A stretch of 64,000 nucleotides of DNA from Sepioteuthis lessoniana (GCA_963585895.1 OY757911.1:92164655-92228654), one strand, 5' to 3'; shown: positions 1 to 11,520, counted from the stretch's first letter. The notes: generated from the letters alone by a model not told the origin. Program-made: numbers and translations.

Positions 1-71
1 TCTCGCCATTTCTCCCTATCATTCATCGCCTCCGGCAGGTCTTCAGAATTACATCCTGTGTCCTCACATAG

Positions 72-73
<2 letters not shown>
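1..73 (-). mobile_element. RTE-like LINE, 3' coding end (fragment)
   Basis: Read on the minus strand, this stretch encodes the tail of the LINE ORF: degenerate forms of the CEDTGC, PEDLPEAMNDRE and WR motifs seen in the better copies at 35055-35485 and 60155-61203. It is cut by the window edge on its 3' side and by a TA microsatellite on its 5' side. It cannot encode a product. Confidence 0.75.

Positions 74-103
<30 letters not shown>
74..103. repeat. (TA)n microsatellite
   Basis: Uninterrupted TA dinucleotides lying between two minus-strand LINE fragments. Confidence 0.95.
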
Positions 104-105
<2 letters not shown>

Positions 106-118
106 TATATGTATATCA

Positions 119-470
119 TCAAGTCATGTTGATTACATGGATTCCCTTAATTTTCTCTTGTCCTCCGTTCCTATTGGCTATCATTCTTAGCAGGTCCTCT
201 ACATTGCATCCAGAGCATACGCAGAGCTGTGGTGCGTATGTCTTTGCTGGTTGGCCAATACTAATATGTCTATGAATGGGAGTCCACTGAAGAACGTCCT
301 TTATGGGTTCATCTTTATTTATACCAGCAATACCCAGCAAGTCTTGTTTGTCTTACTTGGATGGTTTGTAAGTTGAGGGGCAAGTGTCTGTGTGATTGCT
401 ATCTTCTGGGGTGTGGCTTCTTGGTGCGCATCTCCGTATTTTCAAATCTCTCTATTGACATATAAATATG
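119..470 (-). mobile_element. RTE-like LINE, older 3' fragment
   Basis: A minus-strand ORF (119-340) reads DEPIKDVLQWTPIHR, then IGQPAKTYAPQLC, then SGCNVEDL. This matches the LINE C-terminal region (DELISDVLLWTPTHGR, AGRPARTYIQQLC, TGCSPEDL) with many substitutions. Weaker similarity continues to about 470 in other frames, so indels have accumulated. It is more diverged than the piece at 1-73 and is a separate, older insertion. Relic only. Confidence 0.75.
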
Positions 471-476
471 ATTGTG

Positions 477-561
477 TATATATATATATATATATAATTG
501 TATATATATATATAGAGAGAGAGACAGAGCGAGAGACAGAGACAGAGAAAGAGACAGAGAG
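477..561. repeat. (TA)n / (GA)n compound microsatellite
   Basis: TA tracts followed by GAGA/GACA-rich purine repeats. No element could be assigned to the stretch that follows (562-883). Confidence 0.9.
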
Positions 562-883
562 ATGACAAAAAATCAAGTCGATCAATGATTTCAATCTTTA
601 TAGCGATTTATTGATTTTATGTTGACTCTAAAAAAAAGTTTCAGACATTAAAATCGCAAATGGATTACGCTTGCGCATCAGCCACTAGTCGGGGTCAGTT
701 TGCATCGAGTAGGTTGCATCTCGGAGGTAACAAACACAGATTTTTTAAAATATTGACTTGAGGAGCGAAGACAATTTTTTTGCTAGCCTTTTATTTGGCA
801 GTTTAGCAGAAAACATTTACCGGCAAAAATCGAACTCATTTACGTAAATTCTAAGCTTAGCAAGCACAAATTTCGAGATCGCA
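562..883. other. Unassigned sequence
   Basis: No ORF of note and no similarity to the other repeats of the window was seen. It ends in a CA microsatellite. Confidence 0.5.

Positions 884-942
<59 letters not shown>
884..942. repeat. (CA)n(TA)n microsatellite
   Basis: CA repeats run directly into TA repeats. Confidence 0.95.
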
Positions 943-1092
943 TATCAGACATAAAAAGTAAATCGATTTTTAAAAGATATTATTTTCTTCTGAACCAAGG
1001 ATAACTGGGTTATTTCTTGAGGAATATTATAAGATAAAAACAGATATTATTAGTTGAAAGTTTAGTTTGAGTTTTATAGTTTAGATTATATG

Positions 1093-2001
1093 TACGTGGT
1101 GCCTTCAATAAGTTTCAAGACTTTTTTGTACTGGCATCTAACATTGTAGTAGACGCTTGGAAATTCACTATGTTATTGCTATCAATCTTATGAGATGACA
1201 GACCAATTTTTATCATTTCAGGTTCAAATGAACAGCAACAGTAGGAATTAGAATACACCCTACTAATGCCTGATTGTCACAGCTGGTGAATTTCAAAAAT
1301 GCAATCTGGACGTGAGGACACTTTAGAAGAACGATATGCAATAAAATTCTGTTTTAAATTTGGGAAAAATGCCACAGAAACATATGGAATGCTTCTGATT
1401 GCTTTTGGAGCATCTTGCATGAATCAAGCATCAGTTTTTGAGTGGCATAAGAGATTCAAGGAAAGCAGGGAATCTGTGAGGGATAATGAGAGTTTTTGGA
1501 GGAGAAAGGAAGTCAATACACCACAGTTGATTGGCCAAAGGGTTAGGGTTACTATGTTGTGGTTTTAAGGGAGTTCAGGATGTGATTGCGTCGGAAGAGG
1601 ACAGTACTCTTCAAATCGGGTCAGTTGCATTTTCTGCAGAACAATGCACCAGCCCACAACTCCATCCTTGTCACAGACTATTTGATCAAGATGGGCATCA
1701 AGACAGTTCCCCACCCTCTCTATAGTCCAGACCTTGCTCTCTGTGACTTTTGGTTATTCCCTAAACTCAGAAGCTGTCGTTATGAGACAATTGAGAAGAT
1801 GAAAGAGGTTGTGACGAAGGTCATTGACACGCTCACACAAGAGGACTTCAATGGGGCGTTCCAGAAGTTGTTGGAACGGTACAACAAGTGCATTGTAGCT
1901 GGAGGAGATTAAGTCGAAGGGGACTAGAGTTTCACGTGTGTACTATCAATAAATGTGCCCATACGAAAAAAAGTCTGGTAACCTATTTAATGAACCTCGT
2001 A
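1093..2001 (+). mobile_element. Mariner-like element, internally deleted copy 1
   Basis: The element is bounded by terminal inverted repeats: the left end begins TACGTGGTGCCTTCAATAAG and the right end, read on the minus strand, begins TACGAGGTTCATTAAATAGG. Between them are the N-terminal helix-turn-helix half (1299-1540) and the C-terminal half (about 1556-1912) of a mariner transposase. The middle, including the first catalytic Asp region, is absent. The TA dinucleotides at both ends fit TA target choice. At about 909 bp it is shorter than the usual 1.2-1.3 kb. The same internal junction occurs in the copy at 63184-64000. Confidence 0.88.
1299..1912 (+). pseudogene. Mariner transposase relic (DD34D type), broken
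   Basis: Residues from MQSGREDTLEERYAIKF to VFEWHKRFKE form the N-terminal helix-turn-helix expected to bind the element ends. Downstream, in another frame, come QNNAPAHNS, YSPDLALCDFWLFPKLR and ERYNKCIVAGGD, the family's C-terminal signature. The second catalytic Asp in the usual DNAPAH motif is Asn here, the third (CDFW) is kept, and the first is deleted. A frameshift lies at the deletion junction near 1556. The frames total about 190 codons against about 345 for an intact protein, so this cannot be active. Confidence 0.85.
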
Positions 2002-2716
2002 GCGTTTTTATTTTAAAGTTGTCAGTTGGAACGTTTTCAGCGTTTTGTTTGAAAATGTTCAGTTTGAAAGGTTTCAATAAATATATATTCTGCTGGATGA
2101 GTTTTCTTATAGGGTTGGTGATTTTTTTTAGAATAATGTCCAATAAGTTGCTACCTGTGTTAAATGCTATTTTATTTGTTTTGTTTTCTATTTTCATGCA
2201 TATTGCTTCAAAGATTTGCAATCGTTTATTATTATTATTATTCATGTAAAATTATTTTATTATCAAAGAATCTTCCTTACATCGGAAGATGTAAGTTGGT
2301 TAGTGCTACTGCTGTTTTATTATTAAATGTTATTGAATGGCAATATTTCAGATAGGTGGTGAGGGAAGCATATATATAGTGTTATATAACCAATGTAAGT
2401 TTATTTTTGTTTTTTCGGGAGACACTCACGAAATTGACATATTAATTTATTAACTACGTTCGTTTAGTTTAGGAATATTTTAGCAGACTGGGGATTGATG
2501 TTTTAATTTTAGTGTAGTAGATAATAATAAGTTTTATATGTTTTTGTTTATCGATAGGTTTAATGTGTCTTTTTTAATGTTGGTTATTATTTATTCGTCT
2601 AATTTGTGGCTCTAATGCATTTTGTTTTTTGTAGAATAAATTAATTCTGTTAGTTTTGTTATTGTTGGTAGTGTTGTTATTTTTGTGAATGATATAAACG
2701 TATAGTTCATATGGAA

Positions 2717-2720
<4 letters not shown>
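2002..2720. other. AT-rich unassigned sequence
   Basis: Overlapping short ORFs on both strands (for example 1953-2249) reflect low GC and have no recognisable domain. Confidence 0.5.

Positions 2721-2777
<57 letters not shown>
2721..2777. repeat. (TA)n microsatellite
   Basis: About 28 TA units; they produce spurious (IY)n peptides on the minus strand. Confidence 0.97.
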
Positions 2778-2781
<4 letters not shown>

Positions 2782-3019
2782 ACTCCCTGTGGTGTAGTGA
2801 CAAAAATCATGGCTTGTGACAGCGTAATAAGCGAATTCAATATCTCGTAACGCTAAATACGCTATCCTTCGAACAAATTCTCTTTGGAAAAATATGTACC
2901 ATCTTATCATCCCAGCTATAGGCTGAATACTACCATAATTGTTTGTCAACAAGGGTGGCTTTTGCACAATATAACCCACGAAGATTCATATGCCATTAAA
3001 AAAGAAACCTGACCAAATC

Positions 3020-3020
<1 letters not shown>

Positions 3021-3061
<41 letters not shown>
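3021..3061. repeat. (TA)n microsatellite
   Basis: About 20 TA units. Confidence 0.95.
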
Positions 3062-3064
<3 letters not shown>

Positions 3065-3216
3065 CGTGTTCTCATTGTAGTTACTTATTTTACCGCTTTC
3101 ATCAAAGCAGATCTAAAAGTTTGTCCTTTATAGAGTATATCAGAGTTTAGCTCATGGAAAGAATACCTTTAATAGTAACTTATTTTCCATTGCTTACTGT
3201 AGGAAATGCCAAAATA

Positions 3217-3454
3217 GGTTTGGTCTCTTTGTTTAATGGCATATCAACCTTTGTAGGTTATTTAATGCCAATGCTATTCTCCTAGAAGAACAGTAGTGGG
3301 AGTATTTAACCATAGCTGGGAAGATAAGTGGGTTCATACCTTTCCCAAGGGTATTTGCCTGAAAGTGAACGTAATAGCGCGACTGGATTACGAACTCGCG
3401 TACTACGATTCCGCAGTCCATCGTTTTAAACCATTACACCACGAGGACACCCCC
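3217..3454 (-). mobile_element. SINE-B, near full length
   Basis: On the minus strand the head reads GGGGTGTCCTCGTGGTGTAA, with an A-box-like TGGTGTAATGG and a B-box-like GAGTTCGTAATCC, as expected of a tRNA-derived pol III promoter. The body contains CCCTTGGGAAAGGTATGAAC and the 3' tail is GGCATTAAATAACCTACAAA followed by GGTTGATATGCC. TATTTTG occurs on both sides, a probable short target-site duplication with a few extra bases at the head. The tail is shared with the L-repeats. Confidence 0.85.
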
Positions 3455-3649
3455 TAAATTCAAAATAGTAGAACATGTACAAAGGGATTAAAACCATTTG
3501 TGAAGTGTAAATGGATAAAGTGAAAGTTCGTACATGCTAGCTGTGGATCTTAAAGGTTTAAATGGTGACATATACGTCAAGCCTCATTCTGAAACACAAT
3601 TCATTTTGAATGAGGAACTTTTGAAAGAGACCACTGAAAAGTGTTGCAT

Positions 3650-4215
3650 ATTGACCTCCGACCCGGCCAAGCTGTCAAAGAGAAATGTACCTGTGTAAAT
3701 AACAGGCGCATACCGGTCGAAGATATCAGGAGATCAGGGGTGACCTTGACTGTCCGAGGGGTGAATTGAGTGCGAAATTGTGACGCTCGCAGGAAGAAGA
3801 GTGAGCGTCAAATTATTATATAACCCCGGTGACAGGGAATTTCAGATCAGTTGGAGATAAGATGCTGTAGAGCGAAGCAGCACCCAGCAGAGGGGTCCCT
3901 CAGGAACCAGATTGAGCAGTTGGAGTTCAGAGCCTCAGATGAGTTGGAGAGAAGATGCTGGAATGAGAACCATGTCCCAAAGAGGTTGGGCCCCCAGGCC
4001 CCCGGTTGAGCAGACCAGGAAAACGGGAAGAAATGCTGTTATGGCCATAAGAGTGTGGGTCAATATGTTGCAGTTCTGTTCTGTCTCCAACTCACCTCTC
4101 ACACAGTAAAACATTTAGTAACCCTTTCGAACCCTTTCAAATAAAGTGAGAGGTATATTTTTCTAAAGAACTGTCTTTGCTCGTCCTTATTGTGTCCGTT
4201 ATGTTTTCTGCCTGC
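3650..4215 (+). repeat. GC-richer LTR-like repeat, copy 1
   Basis: From about 3840 to 4200 this is homologous to 6900-7200: both carry the AGATGCTG motif, a GGTTGAGCA motif, GGCCATAAG, a run ending CTCTCACAC, GTAACCC...TTCGAACCCT, an AATAAA signal (here near 4140) and AGAGGTA, with a TGTGTC motif about 60 bp downstream. A TATATAACCCC motif lies near 3819. A TATA-like site, a polyadenylation signal and a short downstream stretch would suit a solo LTR, but TG...CA termini and a target duplication were not established. The ORF at 3912-4109 lies inside and is not credible as a gene. Confidence 0.5.
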
Positions 4216-4229
4216 ATATGCGTATGTAT

Positions 4230-4800
4230 AGTTGGTTGTGACTATACAACAAAATGCACCAGGAAATTAATACCAAAATATTTTGTATGCCGTGTATGCC
4301 TTTACATGAGCATCACAAACAGTTTGCTAAAGCTTCACAAACGGGGTGTGTAAAGAGGAATTTTAGTTTCCTCATTTGCAGTAGTCTTAGAACCAGAAAT
4401 TTAAACCTTTCTTTTTTGCACTACATTTTCTCAGATGATGGAAAATGGATTCTACTTTTCAAAATGAAATGAAAAAGACAGTGCATATTAAAACACGAGA
4501 GGCCAGTTCTAATATCAAAATATCAAAACCTGGATTCTATCAATAGCACTCCTTGCTTTTGTATCTTGGGAAATAGGAAAAGCGTCACGTCCTCTTATGA
4601 GCTACCGCAACATGGAAGAGCCATCACGGCAGATACTTGTTGTCGGCAACTTGATTGGATGAATGAAAGATAACGCTGAGAGTGACCTTCTTTGGTAGAA
4701 GTAAAGAACAGAAAAGTTATCATCCCCCAGCAGGATAATTTTACGCCCATCTCTCAGCAAAAATAACCAAATAAATACATAAAGTAAAAATAATATCTTT
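4230..4800. other. Unassigned sequence
   Basis: A 72-codon ORF (4254-4472) has no recognisable feature. No repeat from the rest of the window was found here. Confidence 0.4.
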
Positions 4801-5430
4801 GTTTGTTTAGGTTTTATGGCATATCAATCATTGTAGGTTATTTAATGCTCAATCCACTTTATACAAATAAACAGTTCTATTTCAAACATTTCAGTTTACC
4901 ATAAGTACACAGTGTAATTGGCAAAAACATTTCTATTTCAAGCTATTCAGTTATTCAAAACAGTTCTATTTCAAATAATTCAGTTTAGCGTAAGTACAGT
5001 TTAGCATCAGTGCAGTTTCAGTGTCAAAAAACAGTTATATTTCAAACATTCTGTTTGGAATACTAAAACAGTTCCCATTTAAAAACAATTCAGTTTAGTA
5101 TAAGGCACGCAGTTCAAGTGTCAAAACAGATCAATTTCAAGTAACTCAGTTCAGCATAAGTATGCAGTTCAAATGTCAAAACAAGTCTATTTCAAACAAT
5201 TTAGTTTACCATTAGTACACAGTTTAGTTCTATTTGACCCATAGATTGGACTCTATCAGGTGGCACCTTTTCGGACCTGAGTTGACCTGGGTGCGATGAC
5301 AATGAAGGGGTACTCCGTATTCCCTAAAGCTCCATTCATACTGGACTGTCACGATCAGATTTTTTAGTGTCATATCCAGGAAACTCACGGGGGATATCCT
5401 TCTGCAGAGAAGCCCTAGTCGACTGGGCAA
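4801..5430 (-). mobile_element. L-repeat, complete-looking copy
   Basis: On the minus strand the head reads GCCCAGTCGACTAGGGCTTC and a CTCTGCAG-type motif follows. The centre contains CCTGATAGAGTCC and repeated modules of AACTGAATTGTTTGAAATAG type. The tail is the SINE-B-like ACAATGATTGATATGCCATA followed by AAACC-type bases. There is no ORF and no tRNA-like head. Confidence 0.8.
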
Positions 5431-5956
5431 TAAAATAAAACGAATAAAATAAATAATAAACCAAGAAAAACTGAGACCACATTCAGCACATACAGATTTT
5501 AATTTGTTTCAATTACTAGAACATTTTAAGGCAAATTAGGCTCTTTTGCCGTTTTAACTGAATTCAGATCAGTTTTTCTCAGCTTCAAATGATCTTGGAT
5601 CACAACTAGTAAGTGACGTAGGGGTTTGGCAAATAAATAATTGAATATTTCATAAGTGAAACAATAGTTTCACAAAATATATTCAGTACTTGTTGACAAA
5701 GAATAAATAAAGCACAGAACTTTTGAGTACAAGTATCGATTATAAATTGGTAAAAACTCAGTAAAATATATTGCAGAAATGGTCCACTTTCGGAACATGT
5801 GACTTGGGTTGATTTTCCTTGGCCTAGTTAAATAACTTTTGGTTGTTACTGAGAGACCCGTAAACAAAAACAAAGCCGAAGCCAAAAGCAAAAATAAAAC
5901 AAAACAGCAATAACTGTTTTATGCAGATTGCATCTACATTAACATTTAAAAAAATA
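5431..5956. other. Unassigned AT-rich sequence
   Basis: Only a 73-codon minus-strand ORF (5670-5891) with a hydrophobic start; no recognisable family. Confidence 0.4.
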
Positions 5957-6416
5957 GGATTGGTTTGATTGAGTTTTATGGTATATCAACTCCTTAATGT
6001 TAAATCATCTTTATACATATATATTAGATATATTTGATTTGTAAACACATTTTACTGATAACATTTTAAAATGAGCCTGAACTCATTTGTTGACACACAG
6101 ATAGTTTCATTGCTATTTTACAGCAACAATGTAACATCGGTTATTTGTTCGCACTCATTTAAATTGATATACGTACATGATATTTAAGTGATCAGTTTGT
6201 TTGCATGTGAGTATTGCTATTGTTTCAACACAGTTAAATGGTTTCAATTGTTGCCATCTTATAATTCTATTCAACATTTCTCATTCGTTTGCACACAGTT
6301 AAATGGTTCCCCATTATTGCTATATATCATCGGCAATTCAATTAAACATCAGTCGTTTATTTACACACAGTTAAATTGATCGATTAGTTCTATTTCAATC
6401 AATTCAATTAGTTGGA
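5957..6416 (-). mobile_element. L-repeat, tail and internal modules only
   Basis: Tail side ('TTTTATGGTATATCAAC') followed by several modules of the type CACACAGTTAAATGGTTTCA. The head with the GGCTGGGG motif is missing, so the copy is 5'-truncated. Confidence 0.7.
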
Positions 6417-6823
6417 ATCATTTTGAGATGAGGCTTCTTAATCTGAGAATTATTTTTTTATTTATTGCGGACTTTTTGTCCTCATCTTGGTAGTTTTTGT
6501 GTTGTTTCTTCTTCACTACGTTTCGGCCAAATTTCACTTCTGGTCTTCTTCTGGTGATTAACCGCGACCTCGGATAGGAATGCTGAGTCTTGTAACCCTA
6601 TCCCCAGTAATTACTGCCTTCCATAGTTGTTGTCTATCGAACCACGTTTTTTGACCAAGTAAACCTCTGGCCGGCTTGCGAAGGAATTGAAACCGCTATC
6701 TTCTGAAAATGCTCACCAATTAAAAACAATTACAAATTCGGTACGGACCCGACTATGGAATACCAGATAAGGAGAACAAATAATTGGATTTATAAGACCA
6801 AAAAATCTAACCTTGATGGCCAT
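6417..6823. other. Unassigned, possible old element end
   Basis: Contains CACTACGTTTCGGCC followed by CTTCTGGTCTTCTTCTGGTG, the kind of sequence often seen near ends of retroelements, but no coding motif supports a family. Confidence 0.25.
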
Positions 6824-7200
6824 TCTGGGCCCGTGGCGCAGCGGATAAAGTTGAGTTCGACGGTCCAGTTGAGTTCCAGGCCGAAGGGGCTTGGTGTCCT
6901 GATGAATTGGGGTCCAGAGAAGATGCTGATAAGATGCAGTAAAGAAAGCCAGCATTCAGCAGAGTGGACCCCAGGGCTTCGGTTGAGCATCAGAAGAACA
7001 AGAAAGACACAACGTGACGGCCATAAGTTTGGGGTCAAAATATTTCAGTTATGTTCGGTCTCCAGCTCCCTCTCACACGTAAACCTTGAGTAACCCTTTT
7101 CGAACCCTTGCAATAAAATGAGAGGTAAATATTTTGTTAAAGAAGTCTTCCTGTGTCGTTTATTACTGCGTCTTTATCCTGCGGGCGTCTTTATTATTGT
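6824..7200 (+). repeat. GC-richer LTR-like repeat, copy 2, with tRNA-Arg-like start
   Basis: From about 6900 this matches the copy at 3840-4200, with AATAAA at 7112. It begins with GGCCCGTGGCGCAGCGGATA, close to a tRNA-Arg 5' half and A box; a B box is only weakly visible (GAGTTCCAGG). It may be a tRNA-Arg SINE head joined to the shared sequence, or chance similarity at the start of an LTR-like unit. The ORF 6755-7093 runs through both parts and is not a credible gene. Confidence 0.5.
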
Positions 7201-7367
7201 GTCGTTATGATACGGCACATGAGAATATAACACAAATACCATCAATGTGCACACAGTTATATGTTTTAAAGTATTCCAATCGGATACTAATGATTGCAGA
7301 CAGCAATAAGATTTCTTATCTAATGATATTCACTCAAATTTATAATTTCAAGGAAGTTCTAGTAATG

Positions 7368-7842
<475 letters not shown>

Positions 7843-8335
7843 ACATTTATAATTTCAAAGATTCTAATCTAAAACAAACAATTTTCACATATATGGTTCC
7901 AAATATTCCTATTTGATATAAATAATTTGCATAGAGAATTATGATTTCAATCAAATTTATTTCATGCTATGATATTCGCAAACTTATATGATTTCAATAT
8001 TCTTATCTAATACAAACAATTTTCACACATATGGTTTCCAATATTCCTATTTGATACAAATAATTTGTATGTAGAATTATGATTTCAATTACATTTATTT
8101 AATGCTATGATATTAATAAACTTTAATAATTTCGAGGATTATTATTTAACATTGATAACCTGCTAATTATGTGGTTTTAGGTATTCCTATCTTATGTTAA
8201 CAAGTTTAAAACATATCTATTTGAGCTACTGATGAGGCAATAAAAGGTGCTACCAGTCCAAGTCAGAGTGAACCTGAGAAAAATTGCATCGAATGCGTTA
8301 TTTCATACTCCCCAGTGCTGCAGACCTTAAGCTTT
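7843..8335 (-). repeat. L-related repeat with a 138-bp tandem duplication
   Basis: Two modules, 7861-7998 and 7999-8136, repeat each other with few changes (both contain CAAACAATTTTCACA and ATTCCTATTTGATA). They are followed by a diverged L-repeat centre reading GGTGCTACCAGTCC and ACTCCCCAGTGCTG on the plus strand. Orientation and modules fit a minus-strand L-related copy without a clear head. Confidence 0.55.
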
Positions 8336-9272
8336 AACAACCTGTGCGGTTCACCGGTATTCCTAAGATACAACAATGTTGATTCGTTACTGATTATTCA
8401 CGATATATATAAAATCAGTTTCCTATCTGGTTCCAAAATTTGTATTGATTTTCGACGTTGTCTGGCTTCTTCCCTTTGGAGATATCGTCTAAGAAGGAAA
8501 AGAATAAGATATGTCGATAAGTGTAATTGTCAGTCTCTTCAATTAGATGCCTGTAAGTGGGTCACGTAAAAAATTCGCTTCAGATTTATTTTAACTAAAA
8601 AAGATCGTTTGTTCCTTCGCTCAATCTTATTCTTCTGCTTTACTTCATTTACACCGGCAAAAAGTAATCACAGAGCCTGAAGCAAAATAAAGTTAGATTC
8701 ACAGTCATCTATTTAATTGTCTTCTGTCAACAGACTTCGATTAGAAAACCAATATTATCGTCTGATTTACTCTTTCAGAATATCTCTGACCACTATGGAT
8801 TGGTTTGTTTTAGCTGAATGGATTTTTCATAGATATATTATCATGAATATTGAAATATTTCTTCCCATATAATCTAGCATTCCTTTTCGACAATTAGCGT
8901 CTCTTTCCTCGCGAAAAATGGCAAAAATAACATAATACTAAATACATCTATTCATATTTACTTCGAAATATTAAGAATTTTACCATAAAAAAGGTTATCA
9001 TTACGTTTTCATTTATTTTTTAGTTATTATCTCCTGGTAAATAACAAAAAAAAAATGAGCCAGTAAGATTTTCAGTGAAGGTTGTTTTATATATTTTGTT
9101 GCTTTTTCTAATCTCGCTTGGTGCTAATTACTGTCAATTTAAAATCTTGGTTGGATCAAAATTCCTGTCAGACATTGCTGCTAGCATCTCTTTATTTACG
9201 TTAGAATATGAAGAGACACATGAAATGTAATAGATAATTCACTTAGTTTAAAAGTTATCCTTTTGCAAATAA
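8336..9272. other. Unassigned sequence
   Basis: An 84-codon ORF (8315-8569) rich in Arg and Ser starts in the neighbouring repeat and shows no recognised motif. Otherwise this is AT-rich with nothing assignable. Confidence 0.4.
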
Positions 9273-9776
9273 TACTAGGGCGATTCAAAAGTTTTCTAAT
9301 AGTTTGGTCACATGAGGCATACAATGGCAGCTGTGGATAGTTTTGCAGAGGCCTTGAAGGTGACTAACTACACTGGACTATCAGTTGCCAAATTCATCAA
9401 ATACTCTCCAAGCGCTCTACCCCGGATTTCCCTATATGACTTTAAACATGGCATCAGATTCTTCGGTTTTAGGCTTAAATCACTTGATCTCATCCTTGTT
9501 GTGCTTGTAATCTAAGTGAAATTTCTTTAACCATCTGGTTATCACCAAGTTTGTACACGTAAATTAAAAGTTCACGAATTAAATACATTTTACAATAATC
9601 TGTACGGCTTTCGAATCACAGACAGATTGAAGCAATGTACAACGTTTCAGAGCACCAACTTACTCGATACTACCAATCGTAGGGGATATTTTCCACGGCT
9701 TGAACTGTTTATATATACCTGCCTCAAACTTGCTCGTTGTACTAAAATATTGAAAAACTTTTGACTTACCCTCGTA
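9273..9776 (+). mobile_element. Mariner-like non-autonomous element
   Basis: The left end TACTAGGGCGATTCAAAAGT and the right end, whose reverse complement begins TACGAGGGTAAGTCAAAAGT, are inverted repeats with TA at both borders. The 504-bp interior has only a 67-codon ORF (9312-9515) with no transposase motif, so it is a deletion derivative or MITE. Its right end was then tandemly amplified. Confidence 0.75.
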
Positions 9777-10007
9777 TCTAGGTAAACTAGCACTTACTAC
9801 TAAAATATTGCAAAACTTTTAAGTCACCCTCGTATTTAGGCAAACTAGCACATACTACTAAAACATTGAAAAACTTTTAAGTCACCCTCGTATTTTGGCA
9901 AACTAGCACGTACTACTAAAATATTGCAAAACTTTTAAGTCACCCTCGTATTTTGGTAAACTAGCACGTACTACTAAAATACTGAAAACTTATGACTCTC
10001 CTATGTA
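9777..10007. repeat. 58-bp minisatellite built from a transposon end
   Basis: Four units (9777-9834, 9835-9892, 9893-9950, 9951-10007), the last one base short. Every unit contains CTACTAAAATATTG and ends in a CCCTCGTA-like stretch, the mariner right end of 9741-9776, plus about 22 bp ending GCACGTA. Confidence 0.9.
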
Positions 10008-10401
10008 TTTCTTCATATGTGAAACTATTTTACCAAGATTGGTAAAGTTAGCCGCCTCGTTTTCGTTTTCCTTTATTTATATACAAGTCTTGGACGAAGG
10101 TAAATTCCGAGAACTTTTTTCATTTTGAGATAAAAAATCGATATTCACCTATTTATTATATATTTTTTTTTAGTTGGATATTTTCGATGGAAAATATATT
10201 ACTGAAATTTAACTGATACATTTTTAAATAATTCCGTTTATACATTTTCGTATATATTTATATTTTTTATACAATATCAGTCATATATTTTCACATATAT
10301 TGTTATTGACGAAACTTTCGAACGAAAATGATTATTCAACGTGAGAAACCGGACATGTTTTTACGATAAATTAGATTTTATGCAGCTAAAGTTTTTCTAT
10401 A

Positions 10402-10404
<3 letters not shown>
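10008..10404. other. AT-rich unassigned sequence
   Basis: Nothing recognisable beyond low-complexity AT stretches. Confidence 0.5.
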
Positions 10405-10486
<82 letters not shown>

Positions 10487-10499
10487 AATGGTAATAATC

Positions 10500-10547
<48 letters not shown>
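10405..10547. repeat. (CA)40 and (TA)n microsatellites
   Basis: CA40 at 10405-10484 and TA23-24 at 10500-10547, separated by 15 bases. They account for the HT- and IY-repeat ORFs here. Confidence 0.97.
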
Positions 10548-10550
<3 letters not shown>

Positions 10551-10794
10551 CATCAACGTAGAGATTGATTCGGTGTATCACAACTCTTCAATGCAGCTAG
10601 ACACGCAAGACCCATCAAGCTGGGATCAAAAACCGGTTGACTTTACATGAGTCGTATATCTTACCCCAAAATTATCGCCCTCTAAATTAAAGCGAAGTAG
10701 TTTTCAACATAATCGCTAATCGACTACCAGAGTGCTCAATTCATGATAACAGCTTTGGATTTATGCGTATATGGTAGCCGGCAATCACCCACTC

Positions 10795-10796
<2 letters not shown>
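10548..10796 (-). repeat. Repeat E copy 1, (TA)n-bounded, tRNA-like
   Basis: Shares with 35658-35911 the edge TATTGTCATC, the central arrangement, and the block CTACCAGAGTGCTCAATTC. A degenerate B-box-like GGTTTTTGATCCC occurs on the minus strand. Both copies are bordered by TA tracts on both sides. Confidence 0.55.
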
Positions 10797-10848
<52 letters not shown>

Positions 10849-10913
10849 CTTTTATTCATTTATAAATGTATATATATATATATATATATATGTATATACA
10901 AATGAATAAAAGT
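10797..10913. repeat. TA-cored inverted repeat
   Basis: A TA tract is followed by ACTTTTATTCATTT (10848-10861), a second TA tract, and the reverse complement AAATGAATAAAAGT (10900-10913). The 14-bp arms are perfect and are extended by the TA core. Confidence 0.85.
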
Positions 10914-11135
10914 GATGAGACAAATAGGAATTTCTTTTGGGTTATGTATTCATTGTTCTCCACTAGTTTCGATCTTTGATCAATATTATGAGAAAAGATT
11001 TTGTAAACAAGTGTTTTTTAGAAGGTTTTTGGAATATTTCTTACAAGAGTTAATATACTATAAAAGAAGAGATGAAAATGACTTGTAACGAAGCATATCT
11101 TTTGTATGACAGAAAATTATTTTCTTTTGTGTGGA

Positions 11136-11181
<46 letters not shown>

Positions 11182-11520
11182 AGGAGGTCTCTATCCTAAT
11201 ATTGAGAAAATCATTCATTTCCCTCAAAACTCTTTGTAAAATTCCTCTCCTGCCTATATATATATATATATATAAGAACAGTTGTAAATATCAAAAGGTT
11301 TCAGCGTGAAGAGTGCTTGGTGTTTTATTGCTGAGCAGGTATAAAGTTATCAAATGTTAGAATTATGGAAACTATAAGTCATTTACTTGTGTTTCACGTT
11401 TCACGTTATTGAGAGTGTGATAAAACTGGCCAGACAGTTGTCAACATAGCAACCGATGTTGTCACGTGATAAGATATCATTTGCCAGAAAAAAAAGTATT
11501 TTTTCTCGTCTGAATGTCAC
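10914..11520. other. Unassigned sequence with (TG)n(AG)n
   Basis: TG repeats at 11136-11158 run into AG repeats to 11180; a short TA tract lies near 11258-11275. No gene or element was recognised. Confidence 0.5.

Noticed and set aside
3912..4109. 65-codon ORF in a GC-richer stretch
   Set aside because: Lies inside a repeat whose second copy (6824-7200) does not keep the frame.
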